Shown here: one piece after another, positions 6,201 through 8,143 of the stretch
How the letters are laid out: each line of letters begins with the position of its first letter
How positions within the stretch are numbered: position 1 is the first letter of the stretch
Source of the DNA: Gammaproteobacteria bacterium
Lineage (GTDB): Bacteria; Pseudomonadota; Gammaproteobacteria; Pseudomonadales; Oleiphilaceae
Length of the DNA stretch: 8,143 nucleotides
Assembly (NCBI GenBank): GCA_003695085.1
Contig: RFIV01000140.1
Location: 1-8,143 of the forward strand
Reading direction: 5' to 3'
Position numbers and translations under genes: made by a program
Notes under the pieces: generated by a model
What the model was told of the DNA's origin: nothing
The model's database searches: none
Seen by the model: only the letters and a program-made list of their open reading frames with translations

Positions 6201-8143
6201 TCTGTGTGCGTTCGGCTGCCAGCGCTTCAGCCCTTTCGGCCAGCGTGGACAGGCCGCTGACGGGCTGATTCTGGCGAAATGCCCGGACCAGCTCCGGCAA
6301 GCGGTCCAGCACATCCCCGAGCAGCGCCATCATGTCTTCCGAGGGTTTGACGGTGCCGTCAATCACGCGGTTGAGCATGTTCTCGACGGACCAGGCCAGC
6401 TCACCAATGTCGGTGGCACCTACCAGCCGGCCGCTGCCCTTGAGGGTGTGATAGGCACGGCGGATTTCGGTGAGCGCACGGGTGTTGTTCCAGTCAGCGC
6501 TCCACGCCGGGAAGTGCTCACGAATCGTCGCCAGGACCTCTTCGGCTTCTTCAACGAAGATCTCGATGATCTCGTCATCCACCATGTCGTCGCCGGCTGG
6601 TTGCTCTTCGGCCACTTCGGTTGTCTCGGTGGTATCGGAGACCTCAACTTCCGCAGACGGAGATGGCGACTCACCGGTTTCAAGCTGTCCCAGGCTCTCT
6701 TCGGCCACTTGCAGGATCATGTCGTTGTCGCTGGCACCTTCCGCCATGCGCTCGAGGTAGTACTCGATACTGGTGATGGCATCTGCAAGGGTGTCGAGCT
6801 GAGCCCAGTCAGGTGTGCTGTCGGCATTCAGCAGACGGGTTTCGATATAACGCGCCGCGCGCTCAAGCAGGTTGGCTGCCTGTTCCAGTGGAATAATCTG
6901 CAGCCCACCGCGAATGCTGCGCAGCAGGCGGGGAACAGACTTGATCTGCTCACGATCCCACTGGGAAGCGATATATTCGACGATATCGGTCTTGGCTTGC
7001 TCGAGACCATTGCGGGCCTCGCGAATAACAGCCTCGTGTGCCTGGGCAACCTGTTCGGGCGGGACGGGACTGTCGCTGGCCTGAGCGGATTTGACGGGAG
7101 TGTCGTCATCCGCAACGCCTGACAGTGTGGCCTCGACGTACAGCAGGGCCCCTGCGATGTCCATCAATACGCCGTCATCGGGCAGCTCATCCTGGCTGAC
7201 AAGTTGTTCCAGCAGCCGGATCTGATCATCCACGACCTTGCGCGGAACACCCAGTCCGAGAACGGCCATGGTGTTGCTGACCTGAGTGAGTCCGGGAAGC
7301 AGCTCCTCGAGATCACGGTTGTCCTTGAACTCTCCGCGTACAAACAGGTCCAGTTGGTCCTTGATACGCGCGAGCTCTTCATTCAGGGCATGCACCACCG
7401 AGCCCAGAGCAGAGCGGTCGGGGCCCGAAATTTGCTGGCGGGCTTCGTCGACTTCTTCCTCGGAGGGCAGGGCCGAGTCGAGCTTGTAGGCGTCACGCAG
7501 TGCCTGGGCGGCTTCGGTCTGATAGCCAGAGCGCGCCAGATAATAAAGCATGTGTTTGACGAGGTCTTCCGGTGCAGGCTGCACCAGAATGTCGATGTTT
7601 TCGTCAATCAGTTTCTTGATGCGCTTGTCCAGCTGGCTGAGCAGGTGCTTGGTTGCCGAGCTGAGTTCGATGGCGCCGGCGGCCAGCGCGTCCACGAATA
7701 CGGCTGCGATGCGCCACATTTCGCCTTGTGCGGTATCCTTGCACAAACGAGCGAGGCGGACGATGACCTTGTCCATGTAGTCAAAATGTTCATCCAGCTT
7801 CTGTTCGCGGATGATGTTGATCAGTGCGAACTGAAACATCTGGCGCAGCTTGCGCAGCTGCTGGATGACCCGGTCATCATGCAGGCGCAGATTGACGCCC
7901 TTGGGCGGCTGAATCCTCAGGGGCAGCAGGTTGGGGCTGAACAGCGATGTGTCGGACAGCAGGCTCGCGCCGCGGCTCGCACGCAGATCGTTGAGGATCG
8001 GCATGAGGACAACAGGCAGGTCCTGATGGCTGCTCTGCAGGCGCTCCAGGTAGTTGGGCAGTTGCAGGATGCCCCGCATCAGTACTTCGATGCACTCTTC
8101 CGGGTGGGCCACTTCGCCCTGCAGCATGGCATCCGCCAGCTTT
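250..8143 (-). CDS. chpA: ChpA/PilL-type hybrid chemotaxis histidine kinase, multi-HPt CheA (5'-partial)
   Basis: This is a giant cytoplasmic CheA-family kinase of a type IV pilus chemosensory system; no signal peptide or membrane segment is visible. Residues are numbered from the first visible Met (base 8127), but the frame is open to the window edge (KLADA precedes that Met). Family members begin roughly 80-90 residues earlier, so I treat the gene as 5'-partial. Domains: ChpA/FimL-like N-terminus 1-480; nine HPt modules 515-1955, with HTLKG histidines at 560, 769, 928, 1243, 1410, 1586, 1757 and 1895 and none in the fourth module; dimerisation region 2021-2190; HATPase 2195-2342; CheW-like 2343-2490; receiver 2505-2625 with Asp2556. 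The stop is TGA at 252-250. P. aeruginosa ChpA (about 2470 residues) has six HPt plus one Ser- and one Thr-bearing module, so this protein is longer with more phospho-His sites. The domain order is diagnostic of ChpA; exact orthology is inferred. Confidence 0.95.
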   Translation of the reverse strand, partial: KLADAMLQGEVAHPEECIEVLMRGILQLPNYLERLQSSHQDLPVVLMPILNDLRASRGASLLSDTSLFSPNLLPLRIQPPKGVNLRLHDDRVIQQLRKLRQMFQFALINIIREQKLDEHFDYMDKVIVRLARLCKDTAQGEMWRIAAVFVDALAAGAIELSSATKHLLSQLDKRIKKLIDENIDILVQPAPEDLVKHMLYYLARSGYQTEAAQALRDAYKLDSALPSEEEVDEARQQISGPDRSALGSVVHALNEELARIKDQLDLFVRGEFKDNRDLEELLPGLTQVSNTMAVLGLGVPRKVVDDQIRLLEQLVSQDELPDDGVLMDIAGALLYVEATLSGVADDDTPVKSAQASDSPVPPEQVAQAHEAVIREARNGLEQAKTDIVEYIASQWDREQIKSVPRLLRSIRGGLQIIPLEQAANLLERAARYIETRLLNADSTPDWAQLDTLADAITSIEYYLERMAEGASDNDMILQVAEESLGQLETGESPSPSAEVEVSDTTETTEVAEEQPAGDDMVDDEIIEIFVEEAEEVLATIREHFPAWSADWNNTRALTEIRRAYHTLKGSGRLVGATDIGELAWSVENMLNRVIDGTVKPSEDMMALLGDVLDRLPELVRAFRQNQPVSGLSTLAERAEALAAERTQTTDLLGEDDSAAEAIAEHEADVQEAAGDSPSEPVEVPVDETTVAEPDEEAIPVVADIELEAASTETEATSPPVSEDRDDDDLVDDEIIEIFVEEAGEVLETINEYLPRLLQDFQNQEALTEVRRAFHTLKGSGRLVGASIVGELAWSVENMMNRIIDGTIFMNEDIAGLIREVVDKVPQLVTDFEQRRSPSFDPSALMAAADAWARGENPTLAQTPTPDTASPSDTVPAAPEAGIDNAEPEVDPVLLDIFRQETEGHLETLRAFAQTVRDSDQPVAITDAVSRALHTLKGSANTANIEPIARIAVPLERYVKDARACHLPADISMAEILAEAVELVEAGLGQLNTTPQAPLAGSEALLEAIADAHARVTENETGADNEGEQTDPQLVAIFLTEGLDILLDAEAILADWSAHPAIDEKLNRLADEIASLQRGAAHAGLINIAELCEHLERVYQHIQSGTIQPQAHVTETLRTAHDVLLTMMDQVAAGLAAQRHDDLIQALDQLSSGSPVTESTDPTTASAVAEPDSDALSHADEPLPLPEVEAEEEADAQSPDSTYELDPELAEVFLEEARDIISRSADLLQSWSEAPEDKLIIQALQRDLHTLKGGARLSQITAIGDLAHALETLLERITEGRTQASEEALNLATLTHDTLADMVDRIAEGQPISPAPDLIAALESYEGSNTDEQAETTETLSDADTDAPVKEPEIEELEALEDVPTLEPVEGLDPEMVEIFLEEARDIMHRTSELIELWSGQPDNAETLQALQRELHTLKGGARMAEIAAIGNLAHEVETLFERLVDGRLSPRPGLVDLAQQAHDALAEMVDQVESQQTPDEAQSLIEAIHRAAEADAEADAFTVTESDDGSLPEPEVSETAAGSPQAATEPSQDLAEFDRERLDTSTLDDELLDIFLEEAHELVDRAGELLHAYLEAPQDTSPFAELQRVVHTLKGGARLAELTPIGDLSHELENLFEGIAENRLPLSDGLGSLMQRCNDALAEMVELTAQRAPLTARKDLVAEVRALCTAQDAPSESADGTTVDLGAPEYTEEPPEEPAATGEHDESETPQPLFAGADEDDLTGIFLDEARDIMAVVQDVLSQWRALPDQTALLEPMLRELHTLKGGARLAHVDSVGELCDALYQRIELLVARQPLVTDDVINLIERAVRYLNRLLDAIEEGEEAATPVDLVAELRKADTETPPSELLERPKALDIDPEILQVFIEEADELMTALTREFQDWKADRRNAGHAESMHRILHTLKGGARLATLSDIGDLAQELETTCKDAHSHHQELDEALEAEINSLLERLQSKVHRVQNIYQASGAGLSSDDSKGDADKPAGPASASEAMVALQREEPKPDKTPREAPPKPAQPAQKAAKQTATQETIRVSAPLLDSLVNLAGETSIARGRLEQQISDFGFNLEEMEATIERLREQLRRLEIETEAQVLYRLEKEGGPQYEEFDPLEMDRYSTIQQLSRALAESTFDLQDLRDTLVQKARDAETILLQQSRINTELQEGLMKTRMVPFNSIVPRLRRIVRQIAGELGKKAQLNVYNAEGEVDRTVLERMVAPLEHMLRNAVDHGIEMPDVRKAAGKPETGTIDLSVAREGGDVVITIEDDGAGINVERVREKAIAQGLIRENTAISDRDVLQFIFQSGFSTAQKVTQISGRGVGMDVVSSEIKQLGGRVSIDSQRGKGTRFTVNLPFTVSVNRALMVSTGEDYYAIPLNTIEGIVRVSPYELEEYYKPNAPLYEYAGKKYRLQYLGNMLNAEHHPKLQGQPLPLPVILVRGGDEPLALQVDALMGSREIVVKSLGPQFAGVRGVSGATILGDGSVVVILDLPAMVRANISGHIVDDSIRQPEPARRDDRPTTVMVVDDSITVRKVTSRLLNRNGMEVFTAKDGVDAIAQLQDVVPDVILLDIEMPRMDGFEVASLVRHDDRLKDVPIIMITSRTGQKHRERALSIGVNEYMGKPFQEATLLETIQRLTEA
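253..615 (-). other. C-terminal CheY-like receiver domain of ChpA
   Basis: Residues 2505-2625 form a full receiver. The acidic pair Asp2512-Asp2513 is in VMVVDDSITVRK, the phosphoacceptor Asp2556 in LLDIEMPRMDGFE (codon 460-462), the switch Thr2586 in IIMITSR, Tyr2605 stands at the aromatic switch position, and Lys2608 is in MGKPF. All residues needed for Asp phosphorylation are present. In P. aeruginosa the equivalent domain exchanges phosphate rapidly with the HPt modules and may act as a hub or sink; the same role is inferred here. Confidence 0.95.
658..1101 (-). other. CheW-like adaptor-binding domain of ChpA
   Basis: Residues 2343-2490 follow the ATPase domain directly, as in all CheA proteins. 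Typical CheW features include RALMVSTGEDYYAIPL followed by the IEGIVRV strand, a LQYLGNML segment, PVILVRGGDEPLALQVD, and the closing GATILGDGSVVVILDL. This domain couples the kinase to chemoreceptors through CheW-type proteins (PilI/ChpC in the Pseudomonas system; those genes are not in this window). Confidence 0.93.
1102..2067 (-). other. CheA dimerisation and ATPase core of ChpA
   Basis: After a Pro/Lys/Ala-rich linker (about 1960-2020), the dimerisation region begins with ETIRVSAPLLDSLVNLAGE. It carries a charged helical insertion (about 2055-2125) before LMKTRMVPF, where ordinary CheA proteins are shorter. The ATP-binding domain has all boxes: N box HMLRNAVDHGIE with Asn2214, G1 box DDGAGI at 2254-2259, F box FIFQSGFST at 2288-2296, G2 box GRGVGM at 2305-2310, and the GKGTRFTV segment near 2331. 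No catalytic residue is missing, so it should be an active kinase phosphorylating HPt histidines in trans within a dimer. Confidence 0.95.
4738..5055 (-). other. HPt-like module 4 lacking the phospho-histidine
   Basis: Residues 1025-1130 keep the HPt framework: DPQLVAIFLTEGLDIL is the first helix and IAELCEHLERV the helix after the loop. ASLQRGAAHAG aligns without gaps to HTLKGGARLSQ of the neighbouring module. The His position is Ala1068 (codon 4924-4926), the next residue is Ser1069, and the Lys-Gly pair is Gln-Arg. The module cannot be a normal His phosphotransfer domain. It may correspond to one of the Ser/Thr-bearing modules described for P. aeruginosa ChpA, or be purely structural. Confidence 0.75.
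5638..6585 (-). repeat. Tandem duplication: HPt modules 1 and 2 of chpA
   Basis: The two modules are in register at an offset of 627 bases (209 codons). A 27-base stretch is identical at 5749-5775 and 6376-6402. A second block matches at 46 of 51 positions (5907-5957 against 6534-6584, hand alignment). The proteins share DDEIIEIFVEEA at the start and HTLKGSGRLVGA in the loop, then GELAWSVENM. Identity persisting at silent positions points to a duplication or gene conversion younger than the other modules. Confidence 0.85.
6688..8143 (-). other. ChpA N-terminal region (FimL-like), His-less HPt-like helical repeats
   Basis: Residues 1-480 are all-helical and carry no HTLKG motif. The first 55 residues (LMRGILQLPNYLERL, then LPVVLMPILNDLRASRG) are well conserved in ChpA proteins and look like the second half of an HPt-type bundle whose first half is outside the window. 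Residues about 80-190, 245-335 and 360-470 look like further diverged bundles. The clearest is the last: LRSIRGGLQI at 402-411 aligns with the phospho-His loop HTLKGGAR, with Arg in place of His. In P. aeruginosa the ChpA N-terminus is related to FimL, a non-phosphorylatable protein that links the system to FimV and adenylate cyclase control. A docking or localisation role here is therefore plausible, but it is inferred. Confidence 0.6.

Larger units (their letters stand above)
2263..6585 (-). repeat. Array of nine HPt phosphotransfer modules in chpA
   Basis: The modules span residues of about 515-620, 724-830, 884-985, 1025-1130, 1199-1302, 1366-1470, 1541-1645, 1711-1816 and 1850-1955. Each begins with an acidic helix of the type DxELxxIFxEEAxExL and, except module 4, has a central H-T-L-K-G-S/G loop, followed by the G-x-L-A-x-x-x-E helix. 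Codons for the phospho-His lie at 6448-6450, 5821-5823, 5344-5346, 4399-4401, 3898-3900, 3370-3372, 2857-2859 and 2443-2445. Distances between equivalent positions are 209, 159, 140, 175, 167, 176, 171 and 138 residues. Modules 1-3 carry HTLKGS and modules 5-9 carry HTLKGGAR, which suggests two expansion histories. The acidic, Ser/Thr/Pro-rich linkers look disordered. In CheA proteins such modules accept phosphate from the kinase core and pass it to receiver Asp residues. Confidence 0.93.

Noticed and set aside
2443..6450. The repeated CTTGAGGGTRTG-like sequences on the plus strand as regulatory or recombination sites
   Set aside because: They are the reverse complement of codons for the HTLKG motif, and occur once per module; protein conservation explains them fully.
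6148..7122. A 324-codon plus-strand open frame opposite HPt module 1 and the N-terminal region
   Set aside because: Same reason: it mirrors the codon bias of the real gene, has no recognisable motifs and no plausible ribosome-binding site.
8125..8127. ATG at 8127 as the true start of chpA
   Set aside because: The frame continues upstream with KLADA to the window edge, and ChpA proteins have conserved sequence preceding this point, so this is an internal Met.

Overview
The window is almost wholly one giant minus-strand gene plus the start of a second one. Together they are the 3' half of a Pil-Chp type chemosensory operon, the system that controls type IV pili (twitching motility, surface sensing and cAMP signalling) in Pseudomonas aeruginosa and relatives. 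The sequence is GC-rich with strongly biased codon use. The protein matches ChpA/PilL in overall architecture, which points to a gammaproteobacterium with type IV pili. I cannot name the genus from the sequence.

Layout, read in the direction of transcription (from base 8143 down to base 1). Bases 8143-250 encode a ChpA-like hybrid CheA histidine kinase. Its frame is open through the right edge, so the true start lies outside the window; 2625 residues follow the first visible Met. Domain order is: a ChpA/FimL-like N-terminal region with no usable phosphoacceptor His (about 480 residues); nine histidine-phosphotransfer (HPt) modules joined by acidic linkers, eight of which keep the HTLKG phospho-His motif; a Pro/Lys/Ala linker; the CheA dimerisation and ATPase core; a CheW-like domain; and a C-terminal CheY-like receiver. 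Nine bases after its stop codon, and in the same frame, a second gene starts at base 240 and runs off the left edge. Its 80 visible residues look like the N-terminus of the CheB-type methylesterase ChpB.

From what is known of the family, the kinase core binds ATP, phosphorylates HPt modules and receives input from a chemoreceptor (PilJ type) through CheW-type adaptors. Phosphoryl groups pass between HPt modules and receivers: the fused C-terminal one and the separate PilG/PilH proteins, which would lie outside the window. ChpB would remove receptor methyl groups for adaptation.

I see no RNA genes, mobile elements, CRISPR arrays or terminators. Only bases 241-249 are non-coding. The points of interest are inside the kinase: the number and subfamily structure of the HPt modules, a module lacking the phospho-His, a recent in-frame module duplication still visible in the DNA, and the remains of further HPt folds in the N-terminal region.
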